Of a stretch of DNA of 11,474 nt, positions 1-6,228 are shown piece by piece. The DNA lies in NCBI GenBank assembly GCA_018969935.1, contig JAGWXJ010000053.1, positions 1 to 11,474 of the forward strand. Direction: 5' to 3'. The stretch's first letter is position 1. Every line of letters starts with the position of its first letter. The notes under the pieces are model-generated. The model made no database searches. It worked only from the letters and a program-made list of their open reading frames with translations, and had not been told where the DNA came from. This DNA is from Alphaproteobacteria bacterium (GTDB taxonomy: Bacteria > Pseudomonadota > Alphaproteobacteria > Micavibrionales > UBA1664). The position numbers were made by a program, and so were the translations under genes.

Positions 1-279
1 TACCTTGTGCTTGCCGATGAAATCAGCCCCGACAATTGCCGCCTTTGGGACATGAAGACCAAAGAGAAAATGGATAAAGACCGTTTCAGGCAGGACCTTG
101 GCGGGCTTACGGAAGCCTATCAGGAAGTGGCCGTGCGCCTTGGCATCATCCCGCGCGAGGGGATCGTGCAAGGTGACAGCTTCAATGAAAAGCTGGCCGC
201 CAGCCTTGAAGAAATCGAGAACGAGATGGGCGATAACCGCAACATCCGCGCCATCAACAAATCCAAACCCATCAAGTAA
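1..279 (+). CDS. purC: SAICAR synthetase PurC, C-terminal part (5' end outside window)
   Basis: This is the C-terminal 92 residues of phosphoribosylaminoimidazole-succinocarboxamide synthase, a cytosolic enzyme of purine synthesis that joins aspartate to CAIR using ATP. The frame is open from base 1 and ends at TAA 277-279. The stretch LADEISPDNCRLWD followed by DKDRFRQDLGGLTEAYQEVA is the conserved end of the PurC fold. After it comes a polar tail of about 45 residues ending KSKPIK, which looks like a family-specific extension. The purS start lies 5 bases downstream, so the two are almost certainly one transcript. The assignment rests on the recognised C-terminal motif; the catalytic N-terminal half is not in view. 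Confidence 0.93.
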   Translation, partial: YLVLADEISPDNCRLWDMKTKEKMDKDRFRQDLGGLTEAYQEVAVRLGIIPREGIVQGDSFNEKLAASLEEIENEMGDNRNIRAINKSKPIK

Positions 280-284
280 GTGCC

Positions 285-518
285 ATGAAAGCCATCATCC
301 ACGTTTCACTCAAGAAAGCTATTCTCGACCCTCAGGGCAAGGCGATTGCCAGCGCTCTCAAAACCATGGGGTTTGACGAAGTGGAAGACGCGCGCCAAGG
401 CAAGGTCATTGAAATCATGCTGAACGGCAAGGGTGACGAAGCGCGCCTTCGCGACATGTGCGACAGGTTGCTCGCCAACCCCGTGATCGAGGACTACAAG
501 ATTGAGCTGGTTGCGTAA
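285..518 (+). CDS. purS: Phosphoribosylformylglycinamidine synthase subunit PurS
   Basis: The 77-residue product has the usual PurS length and pattern: an N-terminal beta strand (KAIIHVSLKKAILDPQGKAI), a middle VEDARQGKVIEI strand, and the end NPVIEDYKIELV. In the family, PurS is the small structural subunit that bridges PurQ (glutaminase) and PurL (synthetase) in the complex converting FGAR to FGAM. It starts 5 bases after purC with only a weak ribosome binding site (AAG just upstream), consistent with translational coupling. The next gene is a DNA glycosylase, not purQ, which often follows purS. PurQ and PurL must therefore be encoded elsewhere if the complex is complete. Confidence 0.93.
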   Translation: MKAIIHVSLKKAILDPQGKAIASALKTMGFDEVEDARQGKVIEIMLNGKGDEARLRDMCDRLLANPVIEDYKIELVA

Positions 519-1122
519 CCATCCGTCTATCCGCCCTTCGCTCGAGCATCTGGTCGCCGAGGACAGGTATTTTAAAAAACATTTTAGTGCCGATGCGATT
601 GAAGCCATCGAGCATAAGCACCGCCCGTGTTCCTACGAGGCATTTGCGCGTACGATTGTAGGGCAGCAGCTTTCCACCAAGGCAGCAGCAACCATTTGGG
701 GGCGCATGCAATTGCTGGCCGACCCGTTTGAGCCAAAGGCCGTTTTAAAGCTGAAGGATGAAGTTTTGCGCGGGGCAGGCCTTAGCGGGCAGAAGGTTGT
801 TTACTTACGCGGGTTATCGGAGGCTGTACAATCCAAGGCCTTCAGGCCCGAGAAACTTAAAACCATGAGTGACGAGGATGTCATCGAGGCTATAACGGCG
901 CTCAAAGGTTTCGGGCGCTGGAGTGCCGAGATGGTTTTGATGTTCGCGCTGGTGCGGCCCGATGTGTTTTCGGGTGGGGATTTGGGCCTGCGCGAGGGTA
1001 TCAAGCGCGTGATGAAACTGAAGGAACGCCCGACCGACAAGGAGTCGGTAAAACTGGCCGAGCGCTGGAAGGGCCATAGGACTGCGGCCTCGTTACTTCT
1101 ATGGCACGCGTGCAAATCTTGA
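502..1122 (+). CDS. alkA: DNA-3-methyladenine glycosylase II, AlkA-type (HhH-GPD superfamily)
   Basis: The 206-residue protein is a base-excision repair enzyme that removes alkylated purines such as 3-methyladenine. Visible landmarks are the helix region FARTIVGQQLSTKAAATIW (about 48-66), the helix-hairpin-helix LKGFGRWSAEMVLMFAL (about 134-150), and GGDLGLREG, whose Asp (about residue 160) is at the catalytic aspartate position of the family. The length matches the short bacterial AlkA/MAG form without the N-terminal domain of E. coli AlkA. The best start is TTG at 502, with GAGG at 489-492 nine bases upstream; no upstream ATG or GTG fits. It overlaps the end of purS by 17 bases. Another TTG at 511 is possible but has worse ribosome-binding-site spacing. 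Confidence 0.9.
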   Translation: MSWLRNHPSIRPSLEHLVAEDRYFKKHFSADAIEAIEHKHRPCSYEAFARTIVGQQLSTKAAATIWGRMQLLADPFEPKAVLKLKDEVLRGAGLSGQKVVYLRGLSEAVQSKAFRPEKLKTMSDEDVIEAITALKGFGRWSAEMVLMFALVRPDVFSGGDLGLREGIKRVMKLKERPTDKESVKLAERWKGHRTAASLLLWHACKS

Positions 1123-1148
1123 CATAATATGTAAAATATTGCTAGGGT
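1119..1148 (+). promoter_or_regulatory. Sigma70-type promoter for the exported-protein pair
   Basis: A perfect -35 box TTGACA (1119-1124) overlaps the alkA stop codon. Eighteen bases later is TAGGGT (1143-1148), a modest -10 box, which ends 7 bases before the ATG at 1156. Transcription would start at or next to the ATG, giving a leaderless mRNA. Alternatively AGGG at 1144-1147 could act as a ribosome binding site of a longer transcript from upstream. Confidence 0.5.
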
Positions 1149-1155
1149 ATGGGCC

Positions 1156-1548
1156 ATGAAACTTAGCCGCCCTGCCTGTGCCGTGATTGCCGCCCTGACT
1201 TTTGGTTTTGGTGCGGGTGCCAATGCCACCCAACCCCAGTCAGGCGCACTTGTTTTCGACCGTATCGAGCCACTGGAGAAGGGCGGGCTTATGGCTGTGT
1301 TCAGCCTTAGCCTTGGTGAAAAATACGCTGTCCCAGACGTGCTGTCCTTTGCCTGCCCCAGCTTAAGCGACAAGCACATGAGGTCCCATATTGAAGAAGC
1401 GATGGATGACCTACTGGGTGATCCCAAGAGGGATGGAAACAACCCCGATAAAATTCTGGTCAATGACGCGACCTATCAATCCATTTTTGCATCGGTGCCG
1501 CATGCTTTGCGTACGGCTATTGATGCATGCACACCTAAAATCATGTGA
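1156..1548 (+). CDS. Small exported protein of unknown function
   Basis: The 130-residue product is not recognised. It starts with a clear Sec signal peptide: basic MKLSR, a hydrophobic core (about residues 7-20) and a likely cleavage site after ANA (about residue 24), so the mature protein should be periplasmic or secreted. The mature part has two cysteines, in SFACPS and near the C terminus in DACTP, which could form one disulfide. There is no lipobox or further membrane segment. The next gene begins 6 bases after its stop and encodes another signal-peptide protein of similar size and also with two cysteines, so the pair is probably co-transcribed and may act together. No enzymatic motif was seen. 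Confidence 0.75.
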   Translation: MKLSRPACAVIAALTFGFGAGANATQPQSGALVFDRIEPLEKGGLMAVFSLSLGEKYAVPDVLSFACPSLSDKHMRSHIEEAMDDLLGDPKRDGNNPDKILVNDATYQSIFASVPHALRTAIDACTPKIM

Positions 1549-1554
1549 GGCATC

Positions 1555-1926
1555 ATGAAAAAGCTTGCTTGCGCTGCCCTTGTATTTAGCTCGCTTGCCA
1601 ACACTGCAGCCGAGGCCGCTACCAATGCACGGACACCCCGCGTTGTCATTACCCGTGTTGATGCCGAAAGTAGTACCGCACAGGTTGCCATTATATCGCG
1701 TGGGAATGACAGGGTGAGGGAAGGGCAGCGCATTATTGCGGGCACTGTGCCTTGTACGGATTTCCTGACCCAAGAAGGCGGGATATCCGCCATCCTGAAC
1801 CGACTTACCAGCAATGGTGATGTTGACCATTTGCTGCGTGAAAACGGAATTACGATGGAAGATCTGGATTTCTCGGTACCGTTTGCAGTCGGTATTGGGC
1901 GCCTTAGCTGCAACCAGCCGTTCTAA
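1555..1926 (+). CDS. Small exported protein of unknown function, second of a pair
   Basis: The 123-residue product has a signal peptide (MKKLACAALVFSSLANTAAEA, likely cleavage after AEA near residue 21). The mature part of about 100 residues contains two cysteines (TVPCTDF and LSCNQPF) that could form a disulfide. The family is not recognised. The ribosome binding site GAGG overlaps the stop of the preceding gene (TGAGG, 1546-1550), which supports coupled translation. Its TAA (1924-1926) overlaps the stop of nadK on the opposite strand, so the two transcripts converge end to end, and I saw no hairpin terminator between them. Confidence 0.72.
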   Translation: MKKLACAALVFSSLANTAAEAATNARTPRVVITRVDAESSTAQVAIISRGNDRVREGQRIIAGTVPCTDFLTQEGGISAILNRLTSNGDVDHLLRENGITMEDLDFSVPFAVGIGRLSCNQPF

Positions 1927-2684
1927 AACCCGAATTGTTCAGCCAAAATCCGGTCTTCCAGGCTGTTGCCTTCGGCAAACAGTAGTGTCGCCGTTTGTGT
2001 TTTATCGAGCGTTATGGTTGTTGAAACAACCTCATCCACTTCATGGAAATCGGCAATCGCGTGGACGTTGCGGCGGTCTGCATCCAAGACATCAAATGTG
2101 ATTTTTGCGTTATCATCCAGCAATGCGCCTGACCAGCGGCGGGGGCGGAACGGGCAAATGGGTGTCAGTGCCAGCAAATTGGCATTGAGCGGCAGGATGG
2201 GGCCATAGGCCGATAGATTATAGGCTGTCGAGCCCATGGGTGTTGCAACCAGCGCGCCATCGCCCACCAGCTGTTCCACGCGGGTTTGGCCATCAACCGC
2301 AATTTTAAGTTTGGCGGCCTGCACGCCCGTGCGGGTGAGCGATACTTCATTGAATGCGATGTGTTCGACGATGCTGCCATCCAGCCTTTTGGCATGCATC
2401 CGCAGCGGATGGACGTGCACGGGCGTTGCGGCCTTGATGGCTTTTATCAGGTCATCGCCTTCGCCGAATTCATTGAGCAAAAAACCGTGCGTGCCGCGAT
2501 GCAGGCCGTAGAAAGGCTTTTGCAAGTGAACGTATTCATGCAGGGTGCGCAGCAAAAATCCGTCCCCACCCAAGGTCACGATGACATCGGCATCCTTCGC
2601 ATCCACTGCGCCGACTTTACGGCGCAGGGTTTCCATTTCGGGCGTGTTGTCACGCTTTCGTGATGCGAAGAGGGCGATTTTCAT
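1923..2684 (-). CDS. nadK: NAD kinase
   Basis: The 253-residue protein phosphorylates NAD to NADP using ATP or polyphosphate and is the cytosolic source of NADP. It carries the family hallmarks: the GGDG motif in VTLGGDGFLLRTLH (39-42), the RGTHGFLLNEF segment (63-73), the FNE motif (111-113), and the glycine-rich GDGALVATPMGSTAYNLSAYGPI region (141-163), where TP-GSTAY is typical. The length fits the short bacterial form. It lies 9 bases downstream of the pyrE stop, without a good Shine-Dalgarno, so it is probably translated by coupling from a pyrE-nadK transcript. Its TAG stop overlaps the convergent upstream gene by 4 bases. Confidence 0.95.
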   Translation of the reverse strand: MKIALFASRKRDNTPEMETLRRKVGAVDAKDADVIVTLGGDGFLLRTLHEYVHLQKPFYGLHRGTHGFLLNEFGEGDDLIKAIKAATPVHVHPLRMHAKRLDGSIVEHIAFNEVSLTRTGVQAAKLKIAVDGQTRVEQLVGDGALVATPMGSTAYNLSAYGPILPLNANLLALTPICPFRPRRWSGALLDDNAKITFDVLDADRRNVHAIADFHEVDEVVSTTITLDKTQTATLLFAEGNSLEDRILAEQFGF

Positions 2685-2693
2685 GGGTGCCGA

Positions 2694-3374
2694 TTATGCC
2701 GCGTTGGTGCTGATATCCTCGCCCTTGCCGCCGTGTGCCACGGACCATGCGACAGGATCCTTGAGGAAGCTATCGACGGAATCCAGCAAGGCTGCATCGA
2801 AGCGTTTTTCCTCGCGTGCCAAGGCAATCACATCCTGCCAGTTGCATAGCGCGATGGTGTTCATGCCCAGTGCGGCCATTTCCTTTTTCGTGCTTTCATG
2901 GCCGTAGGTGAAGATAACAAATACGGTATCAACCTTCGCTTCTGCGGTGCGCAGGGCATCCACGAATACTTTTACGCTGACGCCGTAATTCTGGACGTCC
3001 TCGGTGATGACAACTTTGTTGCCGGCTTCGATGCTGCCTTCGATTTGCGCGTTGCGGCCAATGCCTTTTGGCTTTTTGCGGATGTAAATCATCGGCTTTT
3101 GCATGCGGTCCGATACAAAGGCGGCGTAGGGGATGCCTGCCGTTTCGCCGCCTGCGATGATGTCCACATCGGGGCAGTTGGATTTGATGCAGGCGGCTGC
3201 GAAATCCATCAGGGTCGAACGTTCCTTGACGAAGGAGATAAGGCGGCGGCAGTCAACGTATACGGGCCCTTTGCGGCCTGATGTGTAGGTAATCGGCTCG
3301 GCGCTAATGAATACGGATTTGGTATCAAGAAGGATGCGCGCGGTTTCGCGGGCCATTTCAGCTTTGGTTGCCAT
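2694..3374 (-). CDS. pyrE: Orotate phosphoribosyltransferase
   Basis: The 226-residue enzyme makes OMP from orotate and PRPP in pyrimidine synthesis. Recognised parts are TYTSGRKGPVYVDCRRLISF (29-48), GGETAGIPYAA (75-85) and RKKPKGIGRNAQIEG (99-113), the last with the lysines of the catalytic loop. This pattern matches the alphaproteobacterial form. The PRPP-binding loop is unusual: residues 121-134 read VVITEDVQNYGVSV, where the family normally has a T(T/D)GGS segment after the acidic pair. The nucleotides support this reading, with no frameshift. The start is ATG at 3374, with GGGAGA a few bases upstream. The nadK gene follows after 9 bases, so the two probably form an operon. Confidence 0.93.
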   Translation of the reverse strand: MATKAEMARETARILLDTKSVFISAEPITYTSGRKGPVYVDCRRLISFVKERSTLMDFAAACIKSNCPDVDIIAGGETAGIPYAAFVSDRMQKPMIYIRKKPKGIGRNAQIEGSIEAGNKVVITEDVQNYGVSVKVFVDALRTAEAKVDTVFVIFTYGHESTKKEMAALGMNTIALCNWQDVIALAREEKRFDAALLDSVDSFLKDPVAWSVAHGGKGEDISTNAA

Positions 3375-3442
3375 GACGTATCTCCCATTGTTGGACAGGA
3401 CGGTTTTAACGCGGAAAAAGCGGTTTGGCTACAGTTTAGGCC

Positions 3443-4291
3443 TCAGGAAGGGCCTTGCATACGCCTTCTTATCATGGCGGCCTGTATCAGCGTTTCGCCA
3501 ATTATGGGCGGATGCTGGGATAGCATTGCCAGCGCTTCCTTGCGGATGTCACGCGGGGGCGGCGGCGGGGCAGGGGTAAATGTGTGGTTGTAGCTATAGA
3601 CGCGCGAGAGGTGGATGGATGTTTGCACCTTATAGTCTATGCCGAGATGGGCCTTGCCCACTTCCTCGGCAATTGCATGGAGGCCGCTGTAAAAGACAGC
3701 CGAGTGTTTCAGCTGTTCCAGCACGTCCGTTGGCGTGTGGCTGTTTGTGCCTGCAAGTTTATTGAAGGCATCGTGTACTGATGCCGGAATATGCCGATAC
3801 ACGGTAGATTGTATGCGTGGGCACCGGCCATCGTGCGTATGCCAAGCGGGTTCGGGCGGGGTTATAATTTTGAGGCCCTGCAATTCGGGAAACGCGCTCG
3901 TTACCAGTGATTTTTCATGGTACTTCAGGGCATCCAGCGCGCCGATGACGGGGAGGATTTCATGTTCCTCGTCGGAGAAAGTTACGGCATGCACATCCAG
4001 CACCATGTGTTCGATACTGATGTTGGCAGGGTCGATTTTGCGGTGCGGGTTGATAACAAATTCGCCCGATTTGAATTTTTCGAGGCGTTCGGCTGCAGCA
4101 TCGGCGGTTACAAAACAGTTGCGGATGGAGCCGCAATCAAATTCATGGGCGTTGAATTCGGTGCGGTCCTTGAACGCATCGTCATGCTTGTCTGCGAGCA
4201 CAAGGTAAGCGCCGCCGCCGCCATATTTCTGGCCAACAGCTGTCAGCAGGTAGCCGTGCGCAATAACCGATTGTTCAGAGTAGAATGCCAT
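3443..4291 (-). CDS. Unrecognised 282-residue cytosolic protein
   Basis: I do not recognise the family. There is no signal peptide or membrane segment. The N-terminal part (1-45) is glycine-rich (QKYGGGGAYLVLADKHDD). The middle (about 75-115) has INPHRKIDPANISIEHMVLDVHAV, and about 145-175 has a His/Cys-containing stretch (AWHTHDGRCPRIQSTVYRHIP). A short linker PAPPPPPR near residue 240 separates a helical C-terminal tail of about 40 residues. The scattered His, Asp and Cys could bind a metal, but no known motif was identified. The start ATG at 4291 lacks a Shine-Dalgarno but sits 6 bases after a good -10 box, so the mRNA is probably leaderless. It lies between pyrE and the S24 repressor; whether it belongs with either is unclear. 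Confidence 0.68.
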   Translation of the reverse strand: MAFYSEQSVIAHGYLLTAVGQKYGGGGAYLVLADKHDDAFKDRTEFNAHEFDCGSIRNCFVTADAAAERLEKFKSGEFVINPHRKIDPANISIEHMVLDVHAVTFSDEEHEILPVIGALDALKYHEKSLVTSAFPELQGLKIITPPEPAWHTHDGRCPRIQSTVYRHIPASVHDAFNKLAGTNSHTPTDVLEQLKHSAVFYSGLHAIAEEVGKAHLGIDYKVQTSIHLSRVYSYNHTFTPAPPPPPRDIRKEALAMLSQHPPIIGETLIQAAMIRRRMQGPS

Positions 4292-4297
4292 GGATTT

Positions 4298-4326
4298 TCT
4301 ATATTCATGGCTGGGGCTGGTGTCAA
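4298..4326 (-). promoter_or_regulatory. Sigma70-type promoter, probably leaderless
   Basis: On the minus strand TTGACA (4326-4321) is followed by exactly 17 bases and then TATAGA (4303-4298). Six bases (AAATCC) separate the -10 box from the ATG at 4291, so transcription should start at the ATG itself. The -35 box lies 5 bases beyond the stop of the S24 repressor gene. Confidence 0.65.
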
Positions 4327-4330
4327 AGAA

Positions 4331-4981
4331 TTACTGGCTGACCCAGAGGATGCGCGCAATCCAGACAATGTCGCTGGCCGCAAAGGTGCGCGCGTCGTGC
4401 GCGGGGTTTAGCGATTTCAGTTCAATTTTCTGGGCGGTTTTGCGGGCCAGTTCCTTTGCCATCACTTCGCCCGTGCGGGTGCGGACGACTACGCGATCAC
4501 CCTTACGCAATTGGGCTGTGGGGCTGACTACAATCACATCGCCGTCACGGTAAAGGGGCTGCATGGAATCGCCCTGAATTTCGAGGGCGTAGGCGTGGTC
4601 ATCAATGGCCTGCGTATCGGGGAAGCGGACTTCATCCCAACCGCTGCCAACGGGGAAACCTGAATCATCGAAGTACCCGTCGCGGCCAGCTTGCGCGAGG
4701 CCGAGGAGGGGGATGGGGCGGATGGCCGAGCGCGTTTTGATGGTGACTTCGCGCAGTTCAACGAGGCCGATGAAATCGGTCATCGTCGTTTCGGTGACGG
4801 AGAGAATTTTTGCGATGCTTTCGGTGGAGGGCCAGCGGGGTTTGCCTTCAGGGCTGATGCGTTTGGAGCGGTTGAAAGCCGTGGGGTCCAGACCTGCCTT
4901 GCGGGCGAGGCCCGATGTTGAAAAGCCCGAGCTTTCGGCAAGCTTGTCGATGGCGATCCAGATGGCGTCGTGGGAAATCAT
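4331..4981 (-). CDS. Phage-type repressor with HTH and S24 (LexA/CI-like) peptidase domain
   Basis: The 216-residue protein has an N-terminal helix-turn-helix (about 10-60, including STSGLARKAGLDPTAFNRSKR and a wing-like PRWPSTESIAKIL) and a C-terminal S24 self-cleaving domain. In the latter, GDSMQPLYRDGDVIVVSP supplies the nucleophile Ser139 and VMAKEL the general base Lys176. Ala98-Gly99 in LAQAGRDGYF is at the expected self-cleavage position. In the family, such proteins are inactivated by RecA-stimulated autocleavage after DNA damage. It is not LexA, because the DNA-binding part is of the XRE/CI kind. It is read away from the virion genes at 5150 onward, the layout of a phage immunity region. 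There is no Shine-Dalgarno before the ATG. TAGGAA half-sites lie over its promoter region, so autoregulation is plausible. Confidence 0.88.
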   Translation of the reverse strand: MISHDAIWIAIDKLAESSGFSTSGLARKAGLDPTAFNRSKRISPEGKPRWPSTESIAKILSVTETTMTDFIGLVELREVTIKTRSAIRPIPLLGLAQAGRDGYFDDSGFPVGSGWDEVRFPDTQAIDDHAYALEIQGDSMQPLYRDGDVIVVSPTAQLRKGDRVVVRTRTGEVMAKELARKTAQKIELKSLNPAHDARTFAASDIVWIARILWVSQ

Positions 4982-4991
4982 GATGGGAGGA

Positions 4992-5018
4992 TGTATAGGG
5001 GCGTGAAACTGTTGTCTA
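4992..5018 (-). promoter_or_regulatory. Possible promoter of the S24 repressor
   Basis: On the minus strand TATACA (4997-4992) resembles a -10 box and ends 10 bases before the ATG at 4981. TAGACA (5018-5013) resembles a -35 box, but the spacer is only 15 bases, shorter than ideal. A TAGGAA half-site on the plus strand (5017-5022) overlaps the -35 region. The transcript would have a leader of about 3 bases or none. Confidence 0.35.
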
Positions 5019-5068
5019 GGAAAACTGTCATATAGGAATCGGATACGGTAAATAAGAAAAAATTCCTA
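5016..5068. promoter_or_regulatory. Candidate repressor operator cluster (TAGGAAT half-sites)
   Basis: Three copies of one half-site lie between the repressor and the first plus-strand gene of the module: CTAGGAAA (5016-5023), TAGGAAT (5033-5039) and the inverted ATTCCTA (5062-5068). The first two are 16 bases apart and in the same orientation. The same TAGGAAT occurs inside the palindrome at the capsid promoter (10280-10286). A role as binding site for the S24 repressor is inference. A single CTAGGAAA also occurs at 8704-8711 over a stop codon, so isolated copies are not specific. Confidence 0.4.
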
Positions 5069-5107
5069 AAATAATCGTTGACGGCGGGTTATTGTTCGTT
5101 CAGTTTA

Positions 5108-5122
5108 GAACAAAACAGGAAC
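5108..5122. promoter_or_regulatory. Candidate LexA (SOS) box, alphaproteobacterial type
   Basis: GAACAAAACAGGAAC fits GAAC-N7-GAAC exactly. This is the reverse complement of the GTTC-N7-GTTC direct repeat known as the LexA box of Alphaproteobacteria. It lies 28 bases before the ATG at 5150. Upstream, TTGTTC (5092-5097) forms an inverted repeat with GAACAA (5108-5113), so the area could also be an operator for another protein. A TTGACG at 5078-5083 is a possible -35 box, but no good -10 box follows at normal spacing. Confidence 0.5.
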
Positions 5123-5149
5123 AAACAAAAGACCGAAGAAAGCCCCGCC

Positions 5150-5602
5150 ATGCCGAAACCACCCCGCGCCCCCGCCCAGACATCGCTGCACACAACCGTG
5201 CCGTTTGATACGGCGGAGGAGGCGTGGTTCTGGTTCATACAGGCCAATCAGGCGCGGCTAGATGGCGCGCGCTACACGGCAGTGCGCGGCAATGTGCGCC
5301 GTCCGTGCGAGCCCGTTGATGTGTTGCGCATCCTTGACCGCTTGTACCGTTCGCGCCGGTTGATGATGGACCACCTGCGCGTGTTGCGTTTTTACGGCCT
5401 CAGGCAAATGCCGCCTGAAGGCTGGCGCAAATCGGAGGCGCGTGCGGCCACGTTGTGGGCGGAAGCTTTGCGCGCCCTCGAGCCCATATTCATCGACAAG
5501 AAAATCATGCGTGATCCTTTCATGCGGGCAGTTGAAGCGCACCGCGATGTTGTGCCGCTGTGGGTATTCGGTGCGCAGGGGCAAACGGAGGCGCGGCCAT
5601 GA
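5150..5602 (+). CDS. First gene of the phage-derived module, unrecognised, 150 residues
   Basis: I do not recognise the family. After a Pro/Ala-rich start (1-16) the protein is mostly helical, strongly basic and rich in Trp and Arg (AEEAWFWFIQANQARLDG, DVLRILDRLYRSRRLMMDHLRVLRFYGLRQMPPEGW), with a C-terminal segment HRDVVPLWVFG. No signal peptide or membrane segment is seen. The position and basic helices would suit a DNA-binding, terminase-small-subunit-like or early regulatory role, but this is only a guess from context. The start is ATG at 5150, with a weak AAGAAAG ribosome binding site upstream; an in-frame TTG at 5078 would run through the SOS-like region and is less likely. Its TGA overlaps the next ATG (ATGA, 5599-5602), so the two are translationally coupled. 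Confidence 0.7.
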   Translation: MPKPPRAPAQTSLHTTVPFDTAEEAWFWFIQANQARLDGARYTAVRGNVRRPCEPVDVLRILDRLYRSRRLMMDHLRVLRFYGLRQMPPEGWRKSEARAATLWAEALRALEPIFIDKKIMRDPFMRAVEAHRDVVPLWVFGAQGQTEARP

Positions 5603-5967
5603 GAGAGGTCTATGTTGCGTTTTCGGGCAAGGCGGATGTGTGGTGGCTGCGTTTTTTGAAAGCGGGTTTCAGGCACTGTTTTGCCATCGTGCGCGAGGAG
5701 CACGGCTGGCTGGTGATAGACCCGCTGTTGCACAAAATGGATGTGCTGACGGCATCGCAAGACCCTGCTTTCGATATGCCGCAATGGTTGCGCGCGCGCG
5801 GATACCGCGTTGTCAAAGCCACTGTATCGGCACCGCCCATGCGCGCGCTTTATCCCGCGCCGTTTACGTGCGTCGAGGCCGTTAAACGGCTGATTGGCCT
5901 GCAGGCGTGGGCTGTGTTTACGCCGTGGCAGCTGTATCGCCGCCTTTTATCACTCAACACCATTTAA
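5599..5967 (+). CDS. Small phage-module protein, possible permuted papain-like (NlpC/P60 superfamily) enzyme
   Basis: The 122-residue protein has a basic N-terminal part ending in FRHCFAIVREEHGWLVIDPLLHKMDVL and a later TCVEAVKRLIGLQAWAVFTPWQLYRRLL. A His at a strand start (His26) followed by a strand-turn-strand with WLVIDP, and then a Cys at the head of a helix (Cys91), is the order found in circularly permuted papain-like proteins, where His precedes Cys. If so, it could be a cell-wall hydrolase or amidase linked to virion entry or release. This is inference from motif order, not a firm family match. GGAGG (5587-5591) is placed 7 bases before the ATG. It overlaps the preceding stop and is followed 10 bases later by the next gene, whose ribosome binding site overlaps its TAA. 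Confidence 0.72.
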   Translation: MREVYVAFSGKADVWWLRFLKAGFRHCFAIVREEHGWLVIDPLLHKMDVLTASQDPAFDMPQWLRARGYRVVKATVSAPPMRALYPAPFTCVEAVKRLIGLQAWAVFTPWQLYRRLLSLNTI

Positions 5968-5977
5968 GGAGAAACCA

Positions 5978-6226
5978 ATGGGAAGCTTTTTCACAAGGCC
6001 TACGCCCCCACCAACCGTTACGTACACGGCCCCTGTGCAGCAAACGCCTTCGCAACCTGCCGTACCTGCTGTGCCTTCAACAGGTGCAGTTAGCAATGAT
6101 GCCGAGAAGGTGGTCGCAACAATCCAGAAGCGGCGGAGCGTGCCGCAAACCATCCAGACATCGTATCGCGGTGTTCTGGCGCAGGCCGATTTTGTGCCCG
6201 CGCGTAAAAACCTTTTGGGAGAATGA
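5978..6226 (+). CDS. Small Pro-rich virion-module protein before the portal gene
   Basis: The 82-residue protein begins MGSFFTRPTPPPTV and has a Pro/Ala/Thr-rich, probably disordered first half. It ends QTSYRGVLAQADFVPARKNLLGE. Small proteins ending in a similar K(T/N)LLG tail lie just before the portal gene in many podovirus-like genomes, so it is placed with the head genes; its role is unknown. It has a strong AAGGAG ribosome binding site (5966-5971) overlapping the previous stop, and its TGA overlaps the upstream candidate start of the portal gene (ATGA at 6223-6226). Confidence 0.75.
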   Translation: MGSFFTRPTPPPTVTYTAPVQQTPSQPAVPAVPSTGAVSNDAEKVVATIQKRRSVPQTIQTSYRGVLAQADFVPARKNLLGE

Positions 6227-6228
6227 AT

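Noticed and set aside
1476..1913. Long minus-strand open frames opposite the exported-protein pair
   Set aside because: The plus-strand frames have signal peptides and ribosome binding sites, while the minus-strand frames show neither and look like shadows.
4331..4981. Calling the S24 protein LexA
   Set aside because: The C-terminal peptidase domain fits, but the N-terminal DNA-binding part is of the XRE/CI type rather than the LexA winged helix, and the context is a phage module.
5078..5149. An upstream TTG start that would add 24 residues to the first module gene
   Set aside because: It would place coding sequence over the operator-like and LexA-box region, and the added residues look non-conserved; ATG 5150 is preferred.
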